Shown here piece after piece: positions 22,684 to 33,134 of a stretch of DNA of 64,000 nucleotides. Both the position numbers and the translations under genes were made by a program. Every line of letters begins with the position of its first letter. The first letter of the stretch is position 1. The notes below the pieces were generated by a model that saw only the letters and a list, made by a program, of their open reading frames with translations, searched no databases and was not told the origin of the DNA. The DNA is from Multifurca ochricompacta (Eukaryota > Basidiomycota > Agaricomycetes > Russulales > Russulaceae). The DNA lies in NCBI GenBank assembly GCA_022496185.1, contig WTXG01000046.1, forward strand, positions 62,001-126,000, in the 5' to 3' direction.

Positions 22684-22718
22684 CCTGACTGACCTGACCT
22701 GACCTGACCTGACCTGAA
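22681..22718. repeat. CTGAC pentamer repeat
   Basis: Seven near-perfect copies of TGACC/CTGAC start at the stop codon of the FCP1-like gene and run into its 3' UTR. A similar CCTGG/CCTGA array occurs at about 40882-40912. These are simple repeats without a recognisable role. Confidence 0.7.
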
Positions 22719-23025
22719 GGAATGAATCATTCACCGTGGAATCACCCCTCGCTCAATTTCTTTTTTTTTTTTCTTTTTTTTTTAAAAACAAAGAACACTA
22801 TCGTACATGCAATGGCTTCCTTCGCACCCTCCCCCCTCTCCCATTAGAGGTGTGTGTGTGGATGTTGGAAATCTGCGGGACTGCTAGGATTTTTACTCTA
22901 TGTATATGGATCTAATATGTAATGCGTAATGCGTTGCGTGTGTGTGGTATGATTTGGGTCAAGGTGACCCCCCCCCCCCCTATGCTAACTGATAAGAATT
23001 TCCGAGTGATGCCGGTGTTGACGTT
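22719..23025. other. Convergent 3' flank between FCP1-like and F-box genes
   Basis: A spacer of about 300 bp contains T-rich runs near 22760-22780, a GTGTGT run near 22850, and a C12 tract at about 22969-22980. It serves as 3' UTR and terminator space for two convergent genes; no gene is seen. Confidence 0.6.
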
Positions 23026-25485
23026 TCACCAAACGTGCGAGATCGGAAAAGAAGAGGAAGAGGAAGATGATGATTCGGTAGAAGAGGAGGATGGAGAGTT
23101 TACTTCTTCCTCACCGTCTTCAAGCACGTGAATATCAAAAGTTGGAGGTTGTCCCTGTTAACATGAAGGAAGGTTAAAAAAACAAAAATTTCAATTTCAA
23201 TTTTCCTTGCCTTAGGGAGGGGGGAGGGGAGGGGGGGGGTAAGAATTTGTATGATCCACTTACAACGCGCACAAAGGCCAATAACCGCTCTCCGTCTGTT
23301 AAGACCATCGCACCCGCCCGACCAGGCGCGTCCACGCGCGTCTCGACAAACGGTAATTCCGACACGATATCGTGCGCAAAGCACGTCCATGGTGATGATT
23401 CCAACCGAACTGCTCTCGCCACCAGCACGGGCTGCACTGTGCCATCATCGTCATTACCATCACCATCACCATCACCATCACCTCCAACACCATTGACCAT
23501 CACCATTGTCCTCTTCCTCCCCCATCCCCCCTGCCCCTGCCCCTCACCACCACCAGCAGAGTTGGAATTGTCATGGCTACCGTAGGATGGTGTTGACGTG
23601 GACGACGTGGACGATGACGATGACGATGACGATGATGACGGCGATGACGGTGACGGTGTCCTTGTTGTTGTTGGTTGTTGTTGTTGTTGGTTGTTGTTGA
23701 CATCGGTGTTGTGCGCCGAGCATCAATACGCGCGCGTCGGACGCGCACAGCGCTGAAATCCCTGATGACAAGTTCACCATCTTCGAGAGAAAGCCAACGC
23801 TGACCGGCGTGCGCCGTGATCCACTGAAACGAAGGTGGCGCGATGACGCGTGCGGCGCTAGGCCCCCACTGTTCCCATGGTATGATATGGTCGTTCCCAT
23901 CACTGCTACCACCACCACCACTACCACCATCACCATCATCATCATCATCAACCTCAACCTCAACCTTATTGTCTATCTGAGTCGGAAAAGGAGGTATGAT
24001 AGCTGCGGTGGAGGAGGAGGAGGAGGCTAGGGCAAAGAGCGCGCGATGACTGATCGTCGTCACGACTTTCTTCCAGATGTGTGTGGGCCACGCTGACGCA
24101 GGAGAAAGGTGATCCCGACGACCATATCCTCTGGCGCGCTATGGAACGTGAGAGGCGAGGGCTGCCGTCGTCGCCGCCGCCGCCGCTGCGAAGAACGTGT
24201 CGTTGCTGTTGTTGTAGTTGTCGTCGTCAACGTCGTTTTCGTGGTTCTCGTGTTCGTGGCTTCCCTTCTTCGTTCGCTGTGACGGTCCGTCTGCATGTAC
24301 GCGGTATGCACTCTGTATTCCGAGTGGAAGATCGGTAGCGCGAGCGTGCAGACGACCTGGAGAGTCGGTGGGACACCATCCCCTCTTGTCACACGACAGA
24401 GTTCCAGGGACGGCGGTTCGCGTTTGAGGAATAGCACGAGATCGGGTGAGAGTACGGAAAGAGCGCCTTCGTACGTCCCATTGGGAGCCCTATGTACCTT
24501 TTATTTTTTATTTCAGTTTTTGATGCGCGTGGAAGGATTAAATTAGAATGAGACTGGTTTTTTTTTTCTTTTTCATTCGCCAGCAAGTAGAGAGAGGAGA
24601 AATGCGCCAACATGTATAATGAAACCTACCGTCGTCATTAACCCCTGCTTCCAATCGACAAGAAAGATAGCGTCGCTTTGGGGATTGTCACGTCGCAGGT
24701 CGACCAGAACGAGTATAACTTGGTCCCCGATCACGTCTGCTCGTACGTCGAGGAGGTTCACGGGGAGTTGTGTGTCAAGTCGTAGATCTGGAAGTTTTGC
24801 CAAGGGGTGTATACCACCCGTCTCGAGGCTCATAAACCGAAGTACAGTCGTCGTGGGCATATTATCTACCCGCGGTAAGCTGACACAGAATAAGCAAAAA
24901 AAAAAAAAAAAAGAGATTTGGCGATTCTAATTTCGGTTGGGGAATGGGGGGGATTTAGCGTTCACACCTGAGGACAGAAACGACGAGGTCATCCTCTTCT
25001 ATGGAAAACGCCTGCGTGATCGCAATCGATCCTGGTGGATAGTCGATTTGTTTCCAACTATGTTGTCCGGTGTGCAGCGCGTCACGCAGATCGACGTATA
25101 ATAGCGCAGGTCGTCGAAGGCCATTCGGATGACCTTGCCAGTCAATTGCAAAGAGATAATCATCGCAAAGAAAGAAAGGGCCGAACAAGTCCCGCTCTGA
25201 GGGGATCACGAGACGGGGAGTAACCAAGTATTTTCCTAGATCTCTCCAGGACGCTTCCCATTGTTCGAGAGTCACAAGGCGGTCAACGATGGAACGACTG
25301 GTGAGATCCCATAGTGGATCATACACGCCTGCCAGTTCCGTTCGATACAAGTACTGCAAGAAAAGGGACCCCTCCACTATTTGATGGATTCTCTTGCAAG
25401 ATGATCTGAGTGCTGCAATATCTTGCGCGTGCAAGTAAGAAGCGATCTTTTCGATTAGTTCAGTCTCGAGAGAGAGAAAGGACAT
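23026..25485 (-). CDS. F-box protein, likely SCF ubiquitin-ligase adaptor
   Basis: The start at 25485 opens with an F-box: MSFLSLETELIEKIASYLHA, then DIAALRSSCKRIHQIVEGS. Conserved downstream blocks are typical of large Agaricomycete F-box proteins: WDLTSRSIVDRLVTLEQWEA, VDLRRDNPQ...LVDWKQG, SAPEDMVVGITFLL, VPWE-like IIPWEQWGPSAARV and FQWITAHAGQRW, then FAHDIVSELPFVETRVD and a final exon (23026-23147) ending in an acidic Ser/Glu tail. F-box proteins bind Skp1 and present substrates to a cullin ligase; no substrate can be named. Clear introns lie after 24976 (to 24884), between 24620 and 24502, and after the donor near 23264. Between FLL (about 24110) and the block VVTTISHRALFAL the frame shifts by one base, which I could not explain by a normal intron. 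Low-complexity Asn/Gln/His and GATGAC repeats fill 23590-23700. Confidence 0.75.
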
Positions 25486-26198
25486 GTCTCGGTTGAACCC
25501 GTAGAACGGCACTAATCTGCCCGCCCCACACGAAACCCAAAGGAACTTGCCAAAAATGTGGCGGCGACTGCCGGGGGGGGACCGAGGGCTATTGACTAAA
25601 CTTTTCAATTTCAATGTTTTTTTTCAAGGCGCTCGTCAAAGCGTTGCTTGTCTTGATATCGCAAGGGTTGTCTTTGAAGGTATTGGGGGGCAGTAACTAA
25701 TCTCAAGTTGAAAGCAAAAGCAGCGCCACCGCAGCAAGGGAAGGGGAAGAAGGGGGATATCATATCACGTGCTCCAAGGTTTCTACCCATACCCATACCC
25801 TTTCACTAGGCAATGAAGGTAGCAACACGCAGAGTGGTTTGGGAGCTTGAACAGGATGTGCGGGAAGGGGCATCATACGGAGATGTGGACTTCATCGTCA
25901 TCAAGCCCCCCGGCTCTACCCTTACGCATAACCTCTCCGTCCATTGAATTCAATGAGCTGCAGCTCAGAACCGAGAATGGTAGACGGAACCGAGAGAAAG
26001 GGAGACGGGAGATGAAAGATGGCGGTGTTACATGCATAACCGAACCAAAGGCGTCCGGAGAAAGGTGATTATTCGAGTCATGAACGTGTTCATAATCGAG
26101 GGTTTTTTTTTTTTGGGTATATAAATTTGAATGAAAGTAGTTTCATCTCACCAGGCATTGTTGACAACAACAACGCTGCATGAAATTTCCGGGAATTC
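25486..26198. other. Spacer between F-box 5' end and KSH1 3' end
   Basis: No supported gene. The part near 25486 is the F-box promoter. The only open frames are short. The right end is the KSH1 3' flank, into which the retroposon at 26199 inserted. Confidence 0.5.
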
Positions 26199-26291
26199 CA
26201 CAGTAGTTACTCTGTACCAGTAGTAGTCGCGCAATTTGGGCACTGACCCCTGAAGCGCGAATAAACTCGATTCAAAAAAAAAAAAAAAAAA
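26199..26291 (+). mobile_element. Short A-tailed retroposon (SINE-like), copy B
   Basis: The 75-bp body (26199-26273) matches copy A from CACAGTAGTT to AATAAACTCGATTC and is followed by 18 A. The 8-mer GGGAATTC stands directly before the body (26191-26198) and again at 26300-26307, eight bases beyond the tail. This could be a target duplication if the tail included GATACAGT. The element is antisense to KSH1 and ends 17 bp from its stop codon, so it lies in that gene's 3' UTR. Confidence 0.7.
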
Positions 26292-26308
26292 GATACAGTG
26301 GGAATTCG

Positions 26309-26773
26309 TCATGATAATAGCATCCGGACGGCCATCGCGACACATGCTAAAGCAACATAAGGGGATAGCCGTTCTCCTGTGCATGCGCGCGCGCGCGCGT
26401 AGATACACACACACACACGGACGGACGGAAAACTCGATCAATCTTTGGGACGAAAGAGGTGTTAAATGAGAAGGGAAGCGAGACGCACCGATTCGCGCGG
26501 ACATGAAGAAAATACCCAGGAAGCTGTTAGTTCTACTCGTTAGCGCATGGGGGAAGGGGGGGGGGCGGGTCGCACGCACCCTTGTTTGTTACTATCGATA
26601 AGTCGCGGAGCGACGGCACGGACGTAGGTGCAGGTACAGATGAGCAGAAGAATGACGAGTAGGAGGGACTGGAAGTTGAAGAGTGCAGACTGTTGGGTTA
26701 TTTCAAACCCCCCGGATAGTTAGGTGAGTCTGTGCAAGGTGAGATGCACGCGGTGGAAAGGGAGACGGACCAT
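26309..26773 (-). CDS. KSH1: Kish protein (Ksh1/TMEM167), Golgi secretory factor
   Basis: Four exons give exactly 71 residues: 26771-26773 (only the ATG), 26580-26689, 26489-26523 and 26309-26376. After the start the protein reads [20 protein letters not shown], followed by [20 protein letters not shown] and [18 protein letters not shown]. This aligns along its whole length with yeast Ksh1 and human TMEM167 (71-74 aa). It has an N-terminal hydrophobic helix with signal-like character, a lumenal loop and a second C-terminal helix. Kish proteins are needed for an early step of secretion at the Golgi. The tiny coding exons explain why no long frame marks this gene. The branch-like CTCACCTAAC before exon 2 supports the first intron. 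A retroposon sits in its 3' flank. Confidence 0.93.
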
Positions 26774-29700
26774 GAAAGGGCGTTTTCTTTTTTCTTGGTA
26801 GTGATGGGGTAATGTAACTTGTGGGACGCGAGCGAGAGGCCGAGAGGCGGGGTCGGAAGGGAGGGAGAAGGGGAGGGGGCAAAACCGCGGGCAGTCTGAA
26901 CCTGTTTCGCTGTGAGCCACGTGGCAAGATCTGTCACGACCCTTGTCGCCTTGTCGAGTCGGGTATCAACCCACACGGCTCAAACGACACACACAATATG
27001 GTTACGCGTGCCATGTAAAAAAGTACCATATACTTGCTCACTCGTTGCCAGGCGGACCTGAATCTTCTCTCTGTTGTCGTCCAGTAGTTCCTAAGAACTT
27101 CAACGACAATTTGTCTTCTCGTCATCCGGACGGGAAGGAGTCGCCAGGCGATCGACGCCAGTTTCCTTGTCCTCCTTCGACAACACCCCCCCCCCTCCTC
27201 CTTAAGAGAGGTGATAGGCTACTATCGTTTCCCGGTGGGTAGTTTTTACTCGGGGTCAGAGTTTCCCTGTCCCGAATAGTCCGAGTCATCGCATCAAATT
27301 TAAAAAAATCACCAATAGCCGTCGCGTCGCGGTTGCCGACTCGACCATCTTAACTCACTACGTTATCAACGCAACGCCGCCATGACTGACTGAGCCTCCA
27401 GGGTGCACATGGATTTCGATGTCCAGATAGGCGAAATTTGGATCTAGATCACCAATGCCCTTATTAGTCTCAATTGCTAGCACAATGGTCGTTGGTCGTT
27501 TGAGGGCCTTTCGTATCTCTCAGGGGAGATAGGGGGGGGGAGATATACTCACCTATTGTGTGGCAAGAAATGTGCGGGTGTGCGGCTATTTTGGTTTGGC
27601 CTCGGATTGCAACCAACAACGGATTAAGGTTTTGCGTTTGCTGCTCGAAAGCAAGTCGTCCATATGCATGACCGACCAACCAATACAACCAACCAACGCA
27701 TGTCCATTGTACAGCCAACGAGATGAACTCGAGTGGGTCCTTCTCGTGGGTTTTTTCCCTCTTCATAATAGATTGACGGGTTCCCTGTTTTTTTTTTTCT
27801 ATACGGCCCCCCACGCGACCGAATGGGTCAACATCTCTCATTTCTCATACTATAACGATTAAACTGTCACCCGCCTTGAAAAAAAAAAAAATGAAAATGA
27901 AAAATAGCAGATCGACCACCCACCCACAAATCCCTCGCCGCGGACTTAAGAGGCGGCGTCAAATTCGTCATCTTGTCTTGCAATTTGCATCAATGTGGGC
28001 CCTGATACTCGGCTCGGCTCGAAAGCGGCGTTTGAGGGCGGGCTAGTGTGTGTGTGTTTTTTTTCTTTATTGCTTCGAGCTTCCGAACCTTACTAGCGGG
28101 TACTTATTGTGATTGTTAATGCTAGTTGATGGCGCAGGGCGCGGGCGCGGCACAGCACGGCGCTTCACTCCAAAGTGGGCAATACCATTACCGAACCGGT
28201 TTTTCTCTCTCAAGCCAAGCTTTCAGCTTTCAGCTTCCAGCTCTAGCTCCCGCTCCCAAACCATACCTCGTGCTCGTCCTAGATCATGTTCCCAAATCAA
28301 ATCTATACTTTTTGTCGACACTGAACTGTACATATACCACATGGGCTAGCTATCATGAGCCCGTGAGCGCCCGAATTCGGGGGTTCGTTCTTTTTTTTTT
28401 TTTTTTCTCATCATCCATTCGCCTACTCAAAACCCACACACATACAACTCGCCGCGCACAACCACGCTATCAATTCAGCTTTTCTTTTTGTTTTTTGTTT
28501 TTTTGCTCGCGGTGCTCTTCTCTCTTTCTTGCTTTTGCTCTTGTTCTCACAGATTGTGGAGATGTTATTATCTCCTTCCTTCCTTCGTCCCTTAATGCTT
28601 TCTTGTCCTCATGTCCTCATGTGATTGTCGTTTTCCAGCAGCTTAAAAAAAAAAAGAAAAAGAAAAAGAAAAGAAAGCTCCTCTACCTGATCGCAGCTTG
28701 GCTTATGGTAATCTCTTGGGTGTGTGCGTCGGGGCGCCCGCAAGGGTATGGGAAACTATTTTAACACAAAAAAAAACATGCTAATCGCGCCTTTACATCA
28801 CGCTCTAAATGGTTCTTCCCATGAATCAGCTGTTTGTTTCATTTAAGAGCTTATGCGCTTTCCCAGAAGAACTCTTTTTTTTTGGATCTGGGGTTTTTTT
28901 TTTTTTCTTCTTCTTCAATCAGACGAGTCCCGGGGAGGAGGAGGAGGGCGAGGAGGACGTGGGGAAGGGGAGGTTCCTCTTTTGCTCCGGGTACAATACG
29001 CTCCGGGTGCAATACAATTGCGCATTGCGCAACTTCCTCCCTCCCCCTTGACCTTGCCGAAGGATCGGCAGAAGGAGGGGGGTTTTTTTTTTTTCTCCTC
29101 CCCCCCTCCCCCACTCCACCTGGAAATCTTCACATTGTTGAAATAAAGGAAAAAAAAAAAAAAAGGAAAAGCGCAGCACAACTTTATTCCAATTTTATCA
29201 GTCTTAATCTTATCTTAACCCACCTCTTTTACTTTTATTTTTATTTTTGTTGGATGTGTGCACACACACGGGTGTTGAACACCACACCACTTTTTGTCTG
29301 ATTATCTGATAATGCTCCATCCATCACACGTACGTTGGTCTCTTTCAAAAGGGGGGAGGGGGGTTGGGGAAGAAGGTTGGTTGTGCTTCTTCTTTCCAGC
29401 TTCTTCTCTGAGTGGGGGGGCCCAGAAGCAAAAGCAAACAAATAAAGGGGGGGGGGGGGTGTCTCCCCTGGCTGGATATTATTATTCACGATAAGAACGG
29501 GTGGGGGCGATCATCTTATGTTATGCAAAAGTGACGCAAGATATTATTCCAACTTGATTAGTGCTCACGTCTTCACACACTTAACAATCAATCAATCAAA
29601 ATCAAACATACCAGCTGATTTTTTTGACCCGTCATGGTCGTGCCATCCCCTCTCCAAATCAGATAACGATATACAATATGACCGACTCTAGCTGAACATC

Positions 29701-32700
29701 TCATCAAAGTCACGACGCGCGACGATGACCCCCCTTGTTCCCATTGCCTTTATGTTTATATTGTTTTATGTGTCTTATGGTTTTTTTAATGGTCCTTATT
29801 TTTTTTAATTTTAATAACACGAACGCATGATGAAGAAGAACACCGTTAGTTGCCGACTCTGCCGCTACACGGACCCAGTATCAAAAATAACTAACTCTAA
29901 ATGGAGGAAGAGCGGGGAAGGTGTTGGGGAATGACAGCGAGCGACATCGCGACGCGCCCGCCAATAATGGATGGATGCGGACGGGGAAAAAAAGAATATA
30001 TACCAATTTTAGTATTTTGTGTTTGTTCTTCATCATTGTCGTAAAGAGAATTATTATTATTATTATTATTATTATTATTTATTTTAGTACCCAGAAACAA
30101 AACCATTTTTGGGAATTATTAGAAGAACGCCTTTTTTTATTTTTTATTTTTTTGGGAGACTTGCTACTCACTCCTACCTCCTCTGGTCTGAAGAGAAAGA
30201 GTTTGGGGGGAGGAGGCAGGGGGGAAGGGAAGACATCGATATATATTTTTGTAATCGTAGTTGAAATATGACCTTTTTCACACATACTTTCCCCCCTCAT
30301 TTCAATACATCATAGAAAGGGGGGGGGGGGGACTGGAAACTCGGACTCGGACTCGGACTCGAATATTCGAATTTGGCTTGTTTGTTCTCGTGACGCAGCC
30401 GTGAGGAGGGACGGACGACCCGTTTCCTACTTTTACTTTTTGTTCGCAGGGGGGGAGGGGTGGCGTACACACGCCACACACATGCCTCCCAACTAAATCA
30501 AAAAATGCACCCGTTATCGGTTCGACTCGGCTTCCTTCCTTCCTCTTTCCCCCCCCCTCCTCCCTACTTCGAAAAAAAAAAGTGAACCACTTATACCACC
30601 ATGGGTGAACACTGTACCCGTACGTTTAGAATTGGGGTGTGAGAAATATCGTTTTCAAATGATAGTGGCGCACCACTATTACCATTATTATTATTCGCTC
30701 ACTTGATATATATATATATATTACGAATGAGACGCACGGCTTTCGCGAGAGAGGATGTTTTACAACAACAAAGGATGTGAAGTATCACGATAAAACCAAC
30801 GTGGTTCCCATCTGAATGGGGAGATAGCTCTAGCTCATATTATCATATCACGACCCTCGTTCAAGGTGGCCCTGGCTCGCGCAAAAAAAAAAGGCGGCGC
30901 ATCCTGCAAGAATGAGGAAAAAGGGGGCGAGGGAGGGCGGGGGGATAAGAAGAAAAAAAAAGACCTGGTGAAGTGAAGGATTGATATTATATATAGGCGC
31001 ACCGCAAACACAGAGATATACGCGCGCACTTCTTTCTTCTTCCTCCCCCCCTGACGTTCGAAGCCAAGGTTGTTGTTGTTGTTGTTGTTGTTATTTTATT
31101 TTTGGGGGAAAAGGGACGGACGTAGCGAAGGTGTTTTTGTGTTCGCTCCTAAACAGCATATCCGTTGGGAGGCTGTCAATTATCCCGCGGGCATTGGGTT
31201 ACAACTTTGCTTGCACGGTTCCTGAAGTGTGTGTGTGTATGTGCTGCCCCTTCATTGCATGTAGATTCAAGCTTTTCGCAATCTGACTAAACTTTTTATG
31301 CTTCGACTTCTCTCTCTCTCTCCCTCTCTCTCCATTCTTCTTGAACCTTCGCACGTTCGGAACTTCCCCCCGCCCCCCTTGACCTAATTTTTTTTGTTTA
31401 TTAAAAAAAAAAGGGAGGGATAAGGAAAGGGTCGATTGTGAGTGAGGGGTGCGGAGATAGGCAAGTTGTTTTATTACTTTCAGGAGAGATCACAAGTAAT
31501 GCAATATGACAGATGATGAGAAAATGTAATGGTTCTTTTTTCTCACTTCTGGAACGAAGTCTGTGTGTGTGGGGGGGGGAGGGAAGCGGGAGAAGGGAGG
31601 TCGGTCGGTCATGGTCGACACATGTGGGAAGGGATGTTAGTGGCAGGCGTTAACTCTTTTAGTGACTTAGAGCCAGAGCAGTGGGTTACCAAGGGGGCAA
31701 AGAGAATGCGCATGGGAGTGAGATTTGGTCGCGATCGGTGTTTATAGAGAGATAGGTGTGGGTGTGGGTGTGTGAGGAGGATGGATGGGGGTAGGATAGG
31801 AATAGGAATGGATAGGGATAGGGATAGGGATAGGATAGGAAAGTGAGTGAGTGAGTGAGTGAGAGAGAGATAAACCGCGTGACGATAGAGATCGAGAAGG
31901 GGCGGATCATTGGCTAATCCAAGAGCATATGGGACATGTTTAGGTTTATCATAAAGGAATTGACAGGACCGCGCGGACTCGAGGATATATCGACGATTTT
32001 AGCGCTCAAGTGGGGTGGTTCTTTCCCCTCTTCTTCCCCTTTATTTTCAACTTCTTCTTCTCATCTCAGACAGGGAGAGGGAGAGTAGAGTTAGAAACAT
32101 CCAAGGCGGTGCGGGTGCGGTGACCATTTCCATATTTTAATAATCATTATCGTTATTTTTTATACCGTTACACCCGATACGCCGGGATGGCCTAGTCAGC
32201 CGATGAGGGGTGGTCACAACCAAACTAACTATGTAACTCGGGCGGGCGTTCGTTGGCACTTCTAGATCTATCTAGAACCCTAATTCATCCTTCATCCTTC
32301 ATATCCTTCATCTTCTTTCCTCTCCTCTCCTTCCCTCCGACCCGCCTCGGCTTCCACGTGATGACGACGGCACTCATTCAAACACAATCCCGAGTGGGAA
32401 TGAACTATTAAAGATGAAACCAATCCCATACAATACAAAAGCAAATTTTTTTTTTTTCGCGTTTCAGAAAGGGGGGGGGGGGGTGGGTGGGTGGAGCAGG
32501 CGAGGAAAAGCTCAAGCCAAGCCAAGCCCTCCCCCATCAGTCAATTCATACGTTGTACAATTCAGTCTTTGATCGACCGACCGGACTGAGTCGTTATCTC
32601 TTGCGGGCGGGTTGAAAGACGAAGCACATGGGCAGTTGAGAAGGGGCCTGAGCAGGTACCGGATTACCGGAGCTGGAAGGGGTAGATGTAGTGACCGACC

Positions 32701-32981
32701 GAGCTATGATATGATATGGATATGGACATGATATGGGGTATACATACGCGTTTGAGGTCAACCGGCTCGTGTGCATTTTTTATTTATTTTAAATTTGTTT
32801 TTTTTTTTTTTTCTCTTCGGTGAGGTGACTGCTTATCACTCAGATCTCATTTAGGGAGATCAAGGCCAGCTCAATAGCCGACCGACCGGTTGGCCCCCCC
32901 TGGCCATCTCCTCCCGTTCTCCCGTTCGCTATCGAGTGGTAGTGCGTAAAGGTCCATATGGTCTTCTCTTCTTCCCTTGAG
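26774..32981. other. Gene-less interval of 6.2 kb rich in homopolymers
   Basis: No conserved protein, tRNA or transposon gene was recognised on either strand. The sequence is full of mononucleotide runs (A, T, G or C of 9-15), short-period repeats (for example TTATTA at 30049-30080, GAGT at about 31840-31863, GGATAG at 31809-31838, AT near 30708-30720) and purine/pyrimidine-biased patches. The longest frame (28126-28764, +) is mostly Phe/Ser/Lys low complexity. The left part must contain the KSH1 promoter; the right part leads into the OPT promoter. Non-coding RNA or long UTRs remain possible. Confidence 0.5.
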
Positions 32982-32989
32982 TTATAAAT
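32982..32989 (+). promoter_or_regulatory. TATA-like element of the OPT transporter gene
   Basis: TTATAAAT lies about 150 nt upstream of the start codon at 33135, followed by C/T-rich leader sequence, a common arrangement for highly expressed fungal genes. The assignment is by position and sequence only. Confidence 0.4.
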
Positions 32990-33134
32990 CCCATTTTCAG
33001 ACCCGTAGTTTTCCCCCCTTCCCCTTGTCCACCCCGCTCTCTTCTCTTCCCTCTCTCCCCTCGGGTCGAGCCAGACTAGTCTACTAGTTGTAGTTGTGCC
33101 TACTTCCTTGTAGCGGATCTCCAGCTAGTCAGCC

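Noticed and set aside
22681..22718. Regular CTGAC repeats considered as a CRISPR or regulatory array
   Set aside because: It has a 5-bp unit without spacers in a eukaryotic 3' UTR: a simple pentamer repeat.
28126..28764. Frame of 212 codons (+) in the gene desert
   Set aside because: It is mostly Phe/Ser and Lys runs from homopolymers, with no domain and no splice logic; likely chance.
32181..32280. tRNA-like A-box word TGGCCTAGTCAGC
   Set aside because: No matching B box (GTTCGANTC) or cloverleaf pairing follows within a plausible distance.
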